This document shows, one piece after another, positions 9,279 to 17,488 of a stretch of 64,000 bases of DNA. Position numbers and translations under genes: made by a program. Position 1 is the stretch's first letter. Every line of letters begins with the position of its first letter. The notes beneath the pieces are model-generated. The model was given only the letters and a program-made list of their open reading frames with translations, ran no database searches and was not told the DNA's origin. This DNA is from Bradyrhizobium sp. NDS-1 (GTDB lineage Bacteria > Pseudomonadota > Alphaproteobacteria > Rhizobiales > Xanthobacteraceae): positions 2,155,501-2,219,500 of the forward strand of contig NZ_CP136628.1 in NCBI RefSeq assembly GCF_032918005.1. Reading direction: 5' to 3'.

Positions 9279-9321
9279 TTTTCCCTCCCTGGCTTGAAAG
9301 CCACAACGATGTTCGATCGGC

Positions 9322-9942
9322 TTAACGGGCAATACCTGCGACAGTTGCCAGCGCGATCGAGCCGGCGATTGCAAAGCCCGTCGCGATCGGCACCGCAATT
9401 CCACGAATGGCTGGGACGCGGATTGCTGTGTTCACGTGTAACAGCGCGAGTATGATGAATGCTGCCGCAACAATCGTCGGAAAAACATCGTCCGATAACA
9501 ACGGGCGAGCGAGCAGCAGGATAGTAAGGATTGGCGTATCGTACGAAACTGGAATGCCAATAAATCGCGCGTCAGATGTGAGTCCTACATTTTCGAAATA
9601 GCTGAGCCTGATCGCGCCCGCCAATACCAGCGCCAAGCTCGCGACGAGCGAAAGCATCGTGCCTTGACCAAGAAGGATAACGATCGTGGCCGGGAACACA
9701 ACGCCATGAATGAGATCGGCAAATCCATCGAAGCTTTTCCCGAACTCCGCCACACCTGGACGGCGAAGATGCCGCATCTTCCGGGCAACATGCCCATCCC
9801 AATGATCCAGAAACCAGGTCCAGAGCATTGCCGCAACGCCGAGCTCTATCTTGCCGTTTAAGGCCAGGAACAGCCCGATGACGGCAAACAGATAGGCGAG
9901 GGCGGTGATGGCATTTGCATAGTCACGCAGATACCCGATCAT
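9322..9942 (-). CDS. CDP-alcohol phosphatidyltransferase family membrane protein
   Basis: A 206-residue integral membrane enzyme. The catalytic signature is complete: WDGHVAR, then, after a spacer somewhat longer than usual, GKSFDGFAD. This supplies the aspartates that bind the metal and attack the CDP-linked substrate. Hydrophobic segments surround it (for example LAYLFAVIGLFLAL and VVFPATIVILLGQG). Family members make phospholipids such as phosphatidylserine or phosphatidylcholine from a CMP-activated partner. The gene overlaps the upstream cytidylyltransferase-like gene by four bases (ATGA). That pairing suggests the CMP-activated head group made by that enzyme is joined here to a lipid alcohol. 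Confidence 0.88.
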   Translation of the reverse strand: MIGYLRDYANAITALAYLFAVIGLFLALNGKIELGVAAMLWTWFLDHWDGHVARKMRHLRRPGVAEFGKSFDGFADLIHGVVFPATIVILLGQGTMLSLVASLALVLAGAIRLSYFENVGLTSDARFIGIPVSYDTPILTILLLARPLLSDDVFPTIVAAAFIILALLHVNTAIRVPAIRGIAVPIATGFAIAGSIALATVAGIAR

Positions 9943-10754
9943 CGCCTTGCTCCCGTCAGCGGGATGGAACTCGCCACGGAAACTGCCCGGCCCATCGACG
10001 GCGCGAAAATCTTCTCCGCTAGGCGCAGATCATCTTTGCTATCGATTTCGAACCAGCGGGTATCGCTGCAATCCGCCGCTGAAAGCTGCAGCTCTCGCTG
10101 CTCGACAAGCCGTGCGAGGACCTGCTCAACATAGGCCGTACGATGCCCGCTTTCCACAGCCTGGTGCAATGCTGGCACCACCTGTTCGCGCGAGGCGTCC
10201 GCGGAAAAGCGCGTCAGGTTGATGGTCTTGAAGAGACCCCTGGCCTGGGCCTCGACGGGCGTCTGGTTCATGACGAACGCGACGACAGAACCATCGTCAG
10301 CCAGCTCGACGGCGGAACCACTCATTGCTGCGTTGAACGCCGCCACAGCCGCCACGCTCTGCTTGGTAGATGAGACCGTTCGAAGTGTTCTTTCGAGGAC
10401 TTCGCGCTCAAAGAACACATCGCCTTCGAGAAAGACGGCGTCGCCGGCAAGCATTGTATTTCGCGCTAGCCATAAGGAATAGGCGCTGCCGGTCCGATCG
10501 AAGATGGGATTGTGGACATACTCGATGTCGACCTCCTCGAACCGATGGCCGCAGGACTGTTCGATGGCTTCTTCGCGATAACCCACGACGATGGTTGCTT
10601 CGCGAGCCCCGAGCTCAGACAACTGATGCAGCGCGTTGTGCAGCATCGGGGTTCCGTTCACCTCCACCAAAGGTTTCGGAACAAATTCCGTGTAGGGGCG
10701 CAGCCTGGAGCCCATTCCTGCGGCAAGGATCACCGCCCGTGTACCATTGAGCAT
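9939..10754 (-). CDS. NTP-transferase (CTP:phosphocholine/aminoalkylphosphonate cytidylyltransferase-like)
   Basis: A nucleotidyltransferase with the N-terminal signature AVILAAGMGSRLRPYTEFVP followed by KPLVEVNG, and a metal-binding EGDVFFERE segment. Its length (271 residues) matches LicC/PntC-type enzymes that activate phosphocholine or 2-aminoethylphosphonate with CTP. GGAAGGAC precedes ATG 10754, which favours this start over an in-frame ATG at 10775. It lies 24 bases after the aminotransferase and overlaps the phosphatidyltransferase gene. With PEP mutase nearby, the natural substrate could be an aminophosphonate. Sugar-nucleotide synthesis is the main alternative. Confidence 0.82.
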   Translation of the reverse strand: MLNGTRAVILAAGMGSRLRPYTEFVPKPLVEVNGTPMLHNALHQLSELGAREATIVVGYREEAIEQSCGHRFEEVDIEYVHNPIFDRTGSAYSLWLARNTMLAGDAVFLEGDVFFEREVLERTLRTVSSTKQSVAAVAAFNAAMSGSAVELADDGSVVAFVMNQTPVEAQARGLFKTINLTRFSADASREQVVPALHQAVESGHRTAYVEQVLARLVEQRELQLSAADCSDTRWFEIDSKDDLRLAEKIFAPSMGRAVSVASSIPLTGARR

Positions 10755-10778
10755 TTTGAAACGTCCTTCCGGCAAGCT

Positions 10779-11987
10779 TCAAGCCGTTGCTTGCCTGGTC
10801 TTCAGGCTGTTCAGGGTCTCGACGACGCGTTTCAGTCCCGTCTCCAGCAGGTCTGGTGGAGCACCGAAACAGAGACGCAGGCCATTCACGTCGCCAAAGG
10901 TACCGCCGGCAACGGATCCCACATCGGCTTCCTCCAGGAGCAATCGTGCAATGTCGTCGGTGGATCGAAGGTGGCCGCTGGCCGGCAAAGCTGAGACAAG
11001 CCTACTGAGATCGAGATAGAAGAAGAACGAGCCGTCGGCGCCCGGCAAGCTTACGTCCTGCAGACCAGAGAGGATGCGAAGGCCATTGTTGCGAGCGTCG
11101 GACAGACGCTCATGCATCTTTCGTTCAAAACTGCCGTCGCCAACTTGAAGGTGATGCAGGATGGCGTGCTGTGCGATTACATTGGCATTCGAGGTCGTAT
11201 GGCTTTGCAGCTTCTTGGCCGCGGAAACGATCTCCGGCGGAGCTGCGAAGTAACCCAGGCGCCAACCGGTGATCGCCAGCTCTTTTGAGAAGGCGTTGAC
11301 CAGGATAGTCCTTGAACGGACGCCGGGATGCGCCATGACGATCGACTCATGGCGCGAACCGGTGAATACGAAGCTGGAGTAGCTTTCGTCGGAAACGATC
11401 CAGAGCTGATAGTTGATCGCGAGATCGCCGATAGCTTGTAGAGTCGTTCGATCATAGACTGCGCCGGTCGGATTGTTCGGCGAGTTAATGATAACGGCTT
11501 TCGTGCGCGGGCTGACAGCGGCGCGAATTGCGACAATATCAGGAGTATATGTCGGGGGGCGAACGTCGACGAACACGGGCTTTGCGCCAGCGAGAAGAAC
11601 CTGGGACGGGAATGTCGGCCAGCAGGGGCGAATGATGATGACCTCATCTCCAGGATTGAACACCGCCAAGGCAGCGTCGAGCAGGCCCTGCTTTGCACCC
11701 GCAGTGATAGCGATGTTATCCGTATTCCAGTCGATGCCTGTTTCCGCAGACAGCTTTGCGGCAACGGCGCCGCGAAGCGGCGTCAGGCCGATGGAATCGG
11801 TATACCGGTTCGCCCCGGCATTGATGGCGGCAATCGCTCCTTCGCGCACGGATGATGGTGGCTCGATGATGACTTCGCCGTCGGCCAGATCGATGATCTG
11901 ACGGCCGGTCGCGGCAGCTATCTTAGCCGCCTCACGGGCGGCGGCAGTGCCCGAAACTGGCAGCAAAGACATCCGTTGCGCCAACAT
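10779..11987 (-). CDS. aminotransferase class I/II, first intact gene of phosphonolipid-like operon
   Basis: A 402-residue fold-type I aminotransferase. It shows ITAGAKQGLLDAALAVFNPG, SPNNPTGAVYDRTTL, VSDESYSSFVF (pyridine-ring Asp), NAFSKELAITGWRLGY (PLP lysine) and a C-terminal LRLCFG arginine. It most resembles aspartate/aromatic aminotransferases. AGGAGGAG five bases before ATG 11987 fixes the start; longer in-frame ATGs lack this. A degraded pepM 5' end on the same strand lies about 170 bases upstream. Transamination of phosphonopyruvate or phosphonoacetaldehyde is therefore a reasonable guess. No phosphonopyruvate decarboxylase is visible, which would favour phosphonoalanine as product. 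Confidence 0.85.
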   Translation of the reverse strand: MLAQRMSLLPVSGTAAAREAAKIAAATGRQIIDLADGEVIIEPPSSVREGAIAAINAGANRYTDSIGLTPLRGAVAAKLSAETGIDWNTDNIAITAGAKQGLLDAALAVFNPGDEVIIIRPCWPTFPSQVLLAGAKPVFVDVRPPTYTPDIVAIRAAVSPRTKAVIINSPNNPTGAVYDRTTLQAIGDLAINYQLWIVSDESYSSFVFTGSRHESIVMAHPGVRSRTILVNAFSKELAITGWRLGYFAAPPEIVSAAKKLQSHTTSNANVIAQHAILHHLQVGDGSFERKMHERLSDARNNGLRILSGLQDVSLPGADGSFFFYLDLSRLVSALPASGHLRSTDDIARLLLEEADVGSVAGGTFGDVNGLRLCFGAPPDLLETGLKRVVETLNSLKTRQATA

Positions 11988-12159
11988 CTGCGCTCCTCCT
12001 GCATCGATGGTCGAATTTGTTACGGTGATCGCAACCGCTTCGCCGCCGGTACGCGATCTGCCTCGGCGGATATCACTCTTCCGATCGACAACCGCGTCGT
12101 AGCCAAATGGGGCTTTAGAGTTCATTGAGACCGGCGACCTCTTCATCGCGCCAAGATGC

Positions 12160-12282
12160 CCTTCATGCACTTACAAGGAGGGGCGCGGTTGGAGCAGACC
12201 TGAGCACACAGTATTTTGGAACCGAGGAGCCAACGCATCGATCGCGGCCGTCGGCCAGAACAGATTGTGAGTGAGTCTGCAT
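12160..12282 (-). pseudogene. 5' stump of a second PEP mutase gene
   Basis: Read on the minus strand, the DNA from ATG 12282 matches the start of the intact pepM at 13489 over about 95 bases. Shared blocks include CACAATCTGT, CGATCGATGC and CTGCTCCAA. One base is lost about 60 bases in, shifting the frame, and similarity ends near 12160. The intact copy encodes SNLELSFLMEAHDG at this point. Before decay this copy would have been the first gene of the minus-strand operon. Confidence 0.7.
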
Positions 12283-12450
12283 GCTGAACTCCTTGCAGCT
12301 GATGTTTGCGTAGCCCGATGCTCATCCGACAAATAGTTTGCTCCCATCAGTAGATCAGATACTAACGTTGGTAGTTGACCCGAGCGCAAACATAAGTCGT
12401 TAGAATTGAGACGAGAGTTGCGGCTCTACGGTGCTCGGAGTCGAGCAGCT
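12283..12450. other. upstream region of the minus-strand operon
   Basis: This should hold the original promoter of the phosphonolipid-like operon, upstream of the pepM stump. I found no nod box, TGT-N10-ACA site or clear -24/-12 element in it. Confidence 0.3.
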
Positions 12451-13073
12451 CTAGACTTGCCCTTGGCGATGGCTTCTATCATTTGCAAACATGTCGATGC
12501 ACGAGGCGCTTGAAACATGCCGCAGTCTGATCGTGAGAGTGCCGCCCGCTCTACCGACGATGCTTATTGAGCTCAGAGTGGTGCGGATAAGCGATGCATC
12601 GACGTGAACGACCTCAGCGGTGGCGATCTTCGCCTTGAGACGCGCCCCGACCGTCCGCTTGAAGATCATGCGGTGGCGCTCTGCACCCCACCGCTCGCGG
12701 ATGCGTATCAAGCTGGAGTGGTCGGGAAGAGCGTCATGCGGTCCGTAGCCGACGAACCATCGGATGGCGACATTGACTTGAGCCTCCGATCGTCGAGGAT
12801 GCCCAGTGACAGCCCAGCGAGCATCAACCGTACAGCGACTTCCGGATAATCGCCCGGCCATCGCCGAAGAAATAGCAGTGAGACTTCGTGGTGTAGCCCA
12901 GAAGAATAGAGTACGCGATCAACCCGAACCGCCACTGGTCGTCGGGCATTTGCTGGCGAAGCGCGGAGGTGACGAACAGCTCTAGCTGATTCTGTTCCTT
13001 CCCAGCATATGGCGCCCCTCCGACCGCGACTCACAAGGAAAACGGAATCAGTTCGCGCGAACTCTTTCAACAA
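12451..13073 (-). pseudogene. decayed DDE transposase (IS1182/IS5-like)
   Basis: Two overlapping minus-strand frames together rebuild an IS1182/IS5-like transposase. The upstream frame holds the N-terminal region. The downstream frame holds NVAIRWFVGYGPHDALPDHS, IRIRERWGAERHRMIFKRTV and VVHVDASLIR. The frame changes near 12850 and the C-terminal catalytic part is missing or scrambled. It lies between the pepM stump and the intact pepM and may have caused their separation. Confidence 0.65.
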
Positions 13074-13084
13074 CCTCCACTCGG

Positions 13085-13385
13085 CAGCGCTGTCACGTGG
13101 CGTTCAGCACCTTGGCGGCGGCCTTATGCCCTCGTGGGCGTCCGAGATTCACTAGCTTGAGGGCCGCGCAGACCCCGCCTCGCGAGCCTGCGCAGGACGC
13201 CATCCGGGGATGGGCCGACATCCACGTCCCCGGACTTCGCGCCGGCCATCACTGTACGCCGATCGCGACGATCCCCGCGACCGAGACAATGCGCCCCTGC
13301 TGGCGCACCTTCACGTAGGTGGCGTCGATCCACAGAGAGAGCCCTCGCCCTCGACCGGACGGGCGCGGAACGCCCCGTCAACTAT
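13085..13385 (-). pseudogene. IS256 (Mutator-like) transposase fragment
   Basis: The minus strand encodes LWIDATYVKVRQQGRIVSVA followed by GIVAIGVQ and an in-frame stop. This is the conserved catalytic segment of IS256-family transposases. Upstream and downstream parts are absent, so the element is dead. It abuts the upstream region of the intact pepM. Confidence 0.7.
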
Positions 13386-13488
13386 CAAGCCTGCTAATTG
13401 ATCTAGATGTCAGAAAAGCCGAGTGATGCCGATTGAAGGTTGGGCTGCTCTGTCGGGTTGCTCAACCGTCGCTCCTGGGGTGTTCGGC

Positions 13489-14418
13489 ATGAAACGTCAA
13501 CCACAATCTGTACTCGCCAACGGTCCTGATCGATGCACCGCATCCTCGCCCGCAGAAATGCTGCGTGCACAGGTTTGCTCCAATCTTGAACTCTCCTTCC
13601 TCATGGAAGCGCATGACGGCCTCTCCGCTGCGATCGCCGAGCGGGCAGGGTTCAAAGGTCTCTGGGCGTCCGGTCTTTCAATTGCCTCCTCTCTTGGGTA
13701 TCGTGATGTCAACGAAGCGTCATGGTGCCAACTTGTCGATGCAGTCGAGCGGATCGTGGACTCGAGCAAACTGCCTGTTCTGGTTGACGGCGATGGCGGC
13801 TTCGGGAATTTCAACAATGCACGCCTCCTTGCCCGCAAGCTCCGTCAACGAGGCGCTGCCGGCGTTGCGCTGGAGGACAGCTGCTTTCCGAAGATGAACT
13901 CGCTCATTGGCGATCGTCACCCCCTCGCCGATATCCACGAATTCTCCGGCCGCCTGCGGGCAGTTAAGGATACAGTCGCGGAAGACTTGGTCCTCGTGGC
14001 CCGGATCGAGGCGTTGATCGCGGGGCATGGAATGGACGAAGCCATATTACGCGCTCACGCTTACGCAGACGCGGGTGCGGACGCGATCCTGATTCACTCG
14101 CGAAAGAGCACCGCGGACGAGGTTCTTTCCTTCACGCGCACCTGGCAAAGCCGATTGCCCGTCGTGATCGTGCCAACGACATACTATCGAACACCAGTCT
14201 CTGCGTATCGTAATGCCCGCATCTCAACAGTGATCTGGGCCAACCACTCAGTGCGAGCTGCAATAGCGGCAATGCAGCAGATCTGCCGTCGTATCATTGC
14301 CGAAGAAGGCGTTGCCGGTATCGAGCCCAATATTGCGACGCTCGATGAGGTCTTCGAACTGTTGAGGTATGACGAACTTGCCCGCGCGGAAGCGCGCTAT
14401 CTTCACCCTCTTGACTGA
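13489..14418 (+). CDS. pepM: phosphoenolpyruvate phosphomutase (PEP mutase)
   Basis: This isocitrate-lyase/PEP-mutase superfamily enzyme would convert phosphoenolpyruvate to phosphonopyruvate, the C-P bond-forming step of phosphonate biosynthesis. VLVDGDGGFGNFNNARLLAR (Asp100, Asp102) supplies metal and substrate ligands. The gating loop is EDSCFPKMNS at residues 129-138. The PEP-mutase signature is EDKxxxxxNS; here its Lys is Ser131, but the Lys135 and Asn137 equivalents needed for phosphoryl transfer are kept. Start 13489 is supported by homology to the stump at 12282. The 309-residue length is normal. It is transcribed away from the operon that once held its twin. A PEP-mutase-like lyase remains possible. 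Confidence 0.82.
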   Translation: MKRQPQSVLANGPDRCTASSPAEMLRAQVCSNLELSFLMEAHDGLSAAIAERAGFKGLWASGLSIASSLGYRDVNEASWCQLVDAVERIVDSSKLPVLVDGDGGFGNFNNARLLARKLRQRGAAGVALEDSCFPKMNSLIGDRHPLADIHEFSGRLRAVKDTVAEDLVLVARIEALIAGHGMDEAILRAHAYADAGADAILIHSRKSTADEVLSFTRTWQSRLPVVIVPTTYYRTPVSAYRNARISTVIWANHSVRAAIAAMQQICRRIIAEEGVAGIEPNIATLDEVFELLRYDELARAEARYLHPLD

Positions 14419-14473
14419 GGGCGATGACCTCTCATTTAAACGCAAACAAACTCATTCTCGAAGGACCACCGCC

Positions 14474-14680
14474 ATGCAATCGGCCGCCTTACTGGTACGC
14501 TCCACCGTAGTTTTCAGTGAAGCACAGGCGTTCCCTCCCAAAATCAGATACGCTATAAACGGGCGCGACAGCTCTTGCGCGGCTGATCCGAACATGCTGC
14601 AGATCTACGGGCTCATTTCCTCTCTTGAAGAGGCGCCAACGGGGACGGTGATCCGTCTTCCTCTTCAAGAAAGCTCGTAG
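14474..14680 (+). CDS. small hypothetical ORF between pepM and GDPD gene
   Basis: A 68-residue frame starts at ATG 14474 with GAAGGA about 12 bases upstream. It reads through DPNMLQIYGLISSLEEAPTG to a stop just before the phosphodiesterase gene. It resembles no family I recognise. Position and reading direction would allow co-transcription with pepM, but the coding evidence is slight. Confidence 0.3.
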   Translation: MQSAALLVRSTVVFSEAQAFPPKIRYAINGRDSSCAADPNMLQIYGLISSLEEAPTGTVIRLPLQESS

Positions 14681-14726
14681 ACTCCACACCGCAACTTCAA
14701 CCACAAGTAACATTTGAGACCGACGG

Positions 14727-16358
14727 ATGTTAAGGCAAGGGACAGTTCTGCTCAACTCTTCGGGCACCGTCGCCAACGTGACAGATCTGCGTGGCGACGC
14801 CGTTCGCAACGTGTTCTCTTGCAGTATGCGCCGCTGGCGCAAGCAACTGACCCGGCTAGGGTTGATTGGGACCATAGTTGTCGCCTCAGCTGCGGCTGGC
14901 AGTGTCACCGATGCGAACGCGGGAGACGAGGCGAAGGCTGCCATGCAAACCCAAATCGGCTGGGTGCAGCCGCGGGTTCCCGCATGTGGCGAGACAACCC
15001 AAAAATTTGGCTCCAATGATCCGGACGATCCCGTCGATGACACCGTCAACAAGATGATCACCAAGTGGCTGGCGGCCGGCAACAAGGCCGCTTGGAAATC
15101 CAGCTTCGGTCTGGATAGGCGCTCTCTTGCCGACGCAGAGTCCGAAATCGACACCTCCGGTTACGGGAAGGATCTCTTCCTGACCGGCCCCGAAGCCAAG
15201 ACCCGCGGCATCGATCCGCATCGGAAGCAAATACTGCCGCACCGCGGTCTGTTCGATAATTCCAAGGGCATTCTCGAAAACACCATTTCAGCCGCCGACA
15301 ACGCGCTTAAGCACGGCTTCCACCGTGTCGAACTCGATCTTCGCGCGGATAAGAGCGGCCATGCCTGGATGATTCATGACAGTACACTCGGGCGGGTTAC
15401 CGGCGATCCGAACAATTGCCTGATTTCGGATGTCCCTACCGAGGAAATCAAGAACATGAACCTCTCGATATGGAATCCCATCAATAATGAACGACTTCCG
15501 GCGCTTGACCGCCACGGCAATCCGCAACAGATGGAAGACCTGCAGAAGATCATCGATTACGTTCGCGAGAAGAATAGAAGCGGCGATGAGTTCAACGTTA
15601 TCATCGACCCCAAGGACGAGGTATCGACGATCGCAGCAATCAAGGCGCTGTCGGCGCTTGAGAATGCTGACGTGCGGAGGCACCTCGGCATCAAGATCTA
15701 TTCGACCTATGTGCCGATTACCGACCGCGACGTTGCGCGCTGGGAAAATAAGACAACCAAAGTACTCGATGCGTTGGTGCAGGCCAATGTCCCGGTCCAG
15801 CTGAACAACAGACTCAATCTGATCCCGGTCCTCATCAAAGCGGAAAACGTCCAGTCGCCTCACATCGATAAAGACCAGGTCACCCAGGCCGGCGATTGGC
15901 TGACCTCCTTCGATAGGCTGGGCAATCTCACCATGGTGGAAATCTCCCGTTTCAAGGGAACCGACAACTTCGACAAGATGAATCAGGTGACCGCGAAATT
16001 CCAGGCAGCGGGCAAGAAGTTCGCCAGTACGCCTGTCACGGCGTCCTATATCTCGGAAGCGTTCTCCGTTAACGGGCAGAAGTTTTACTATAGTGCTCAG
16101 GGCGTGCCGATCACCCTGCCCGGCCGTCCCGACATGGAGTTCCGCGCCACTTTCGGCGCGCTTGAGCCCTATGCCGACGTGCTGCTGTCCGACAATGTTT
16201 ATTTGGAGACGCTCTATGCCACCGGCTATATCACTGAGGGCAGCCATGCGGATTATGCCTTTCCGATAGATGCCCACTACAACCCGGCATCCATTATCGC
16301 CGCACCGAAGGTTATCAGTGACAAGCCGAGCTGGATGAGCGATCCACGTCATCGGTGA
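14727..16358 (+). CDS. exported glycerophosphodiester phosphodiesterase family protein
   Basis: A GDPD-family TIM barrel. LPHRGLFDNSKGILENTISA carries the signature HRG...ENT residues. RVELDLRADKSGHAWMIHDS supplies the metal-binding E-x-D and the catalytic H-D, and VIIDPKDE follows. The family hydrolyses glycerophosphodiesters to glycerol-3-phosphate and an alcohol. A signal peptide (RRWRKQLTRLGLIGTIVVAS, cleavage after DANA) places it outside the cytoplasm. That signal fits a start at ATG 14826 better than at 14727. At over 500 residues it is longer than typical GDPDs. Lying behind pepM, it might recycle lipid head groups. This link is inference. Confidence 0.8.
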   Translation: MLRQGTVLLNSSGTVANVTDLRGDAVRNVFSCSMRRWRKQLTRLGLIGTIVVASAAAGSVTDANAGDEAKAAMQTQIGWVQPRVPACGETTQKFGSNDPDDPVDDTVNKMITKWLAAGNKAAWKSSFGLDRRSLADAESEIDTSGYGKDLFLTGPEAKTRGIDPHRKQILPHRGLFDNSKGILENTISAADNALKHGFHRVELDLRADKSGHAWMIHDSTLGRVTGDPNNCLISDVPTEEIKNMNLSIWNPINNERLPALDRHGNPQQMEDLQKIIDYVREKNRSGDEFNVIIDPKDEVSTIAAIKALSALENADVRRHLGIKIYSTYVPITDRDVARWENKTTKVLDALVQANVPVQLNNRLNLIPVLIKAENVQSPHIDKDQVTQAGDWLTSFDRLGNLTMVEISRFKGTDNFDKMNQVTAKFQAAGKKFASTPVTASYISEAFSVNGQKFYYSAQGVPITLPGRPDMEFRATFGALEPYADVLLSDNVYLETLYATGYITEGSHADYAFPIDAHYNPASIIAAPKVISDKPSWMSDPRHR

Positions 16359-16779
16359 GCCGATGGCCGATGGTGATCTGCACCACGATTGTTGCACGCC
16401 CCCTGCAGAAAGCTGCGAAGGGATATGATGAGCTGGCCAGTCGAAGAAATCCAAACATGAAGCCCTGCAAGAGTAGGACCGCGTCAGTTGGCGGCCCGCC
16501 ATCGTGAATCGGCGGACGAGACAGCGCTTGACCTCCGCCTGCCGCATTCACGCAGAAGCACGTAGTGCTAAGCTCGTGCATGAGAGCAAAAAGCAGCAAC
16601 CAGTGTTACCTAACCATCACATCGTTCCGTCGGCTGCCGAACGATCGCCTGCTTCTTGGCATAAAGGGCATCCGCGCCGTGTGCAGCGGTGCCGTTCAGT
16701 ACATGGCGACGTCGGGGAATACTCGCCGCGTCTGGCCGGCTCTCCTGTTCGCGCAGATGCGTGAGGAGCGACACGACAT
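16359..16779. other. no recognised gene
   Basis: A 6-bp hairpin (CATCGG/CCGATG, 16350-16365) overlaps the GDPD stop. After it, short frames on both strands resemble nothing known. The stretch probably belongs to the remains of the IS630 element that follows. Confidence 0.35.
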
Positions 16780-17371
16780 GAACGTGATCACATCAGAACG
16801 CAATTCCCTGATCTCGGAAACTTGGGCTCCGAGGTGCGTCAGCCGATACCGGCCAGGCCCGGACAGCGCGAGCGCTACGATTATGAGTACCGCCGCAACG
16901 GCACCGTCAATCTCTTCGTTAACTTCGATCCGCATCGCGGCTGGCGCAACGTCAAGATAGCAGGCCGCCGCGCCGCCGTGGACTACGCTCACTGCATGCG
17001 TGAACTCGTCGACGTCCATTATCCCGATGCCGCCAGTATCCGTGTCGTGCAGGACAATCTGTCGATCAGTCCGCCGGCGCGCTGTATCAAGCATTTGCGC
17101 CCGCCGAGGCCCGTCGCATCCTGCGTCGCCTCGAATTCTACTACACACCGAAACACGTCAGTTGGCTCAACATGGTCGAGTGCGAGATCAGCGTGCTGCA
17201 GCGCCAGTGTCTCGGCCGCCGCATCGACGACGCCAAACGGCTCCGAAAAGAGATCGCAGCATGGCAACAGAAGCACGAGACCGCATCAAATGGATGTTCA
17301 CAACCGACAAAGCCGGCGCCAAACTCGGCCGCGCATATCCAACCATCGCCAAAGAGTCAAAATTACTGTGA
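16780..17371 (+). pseudogene. IS630-family transposase, frameshifted
   Basis: Three successive plus-strand frames rebuild an IS630 DDE transposase. The first has YEYRRNGTVNLFVNFDPHRG, HCMRELVDVHYPDAASIRVV and QDNLS. The second has EFYYTPKHVSWLNMVECEIS, and the third RIKWMFTTDKAGAKLGRAYP. At least two frameshifts (near 17070 and 17285) break it, and the N-terminal helix-turn-helix part is lost. Confidence 0.75.
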
Positions 17372-17488
17372 TGAACCACTAGCTAGGTCCAGCGGGCTTT
17401 CATAGCGATCCTTCAAGAACCTGGCGGCGCGCTCATGGATTCCTAGTTTTGAGCCAACAACGCCGCATGGATTGTAGCTATCGACGCC

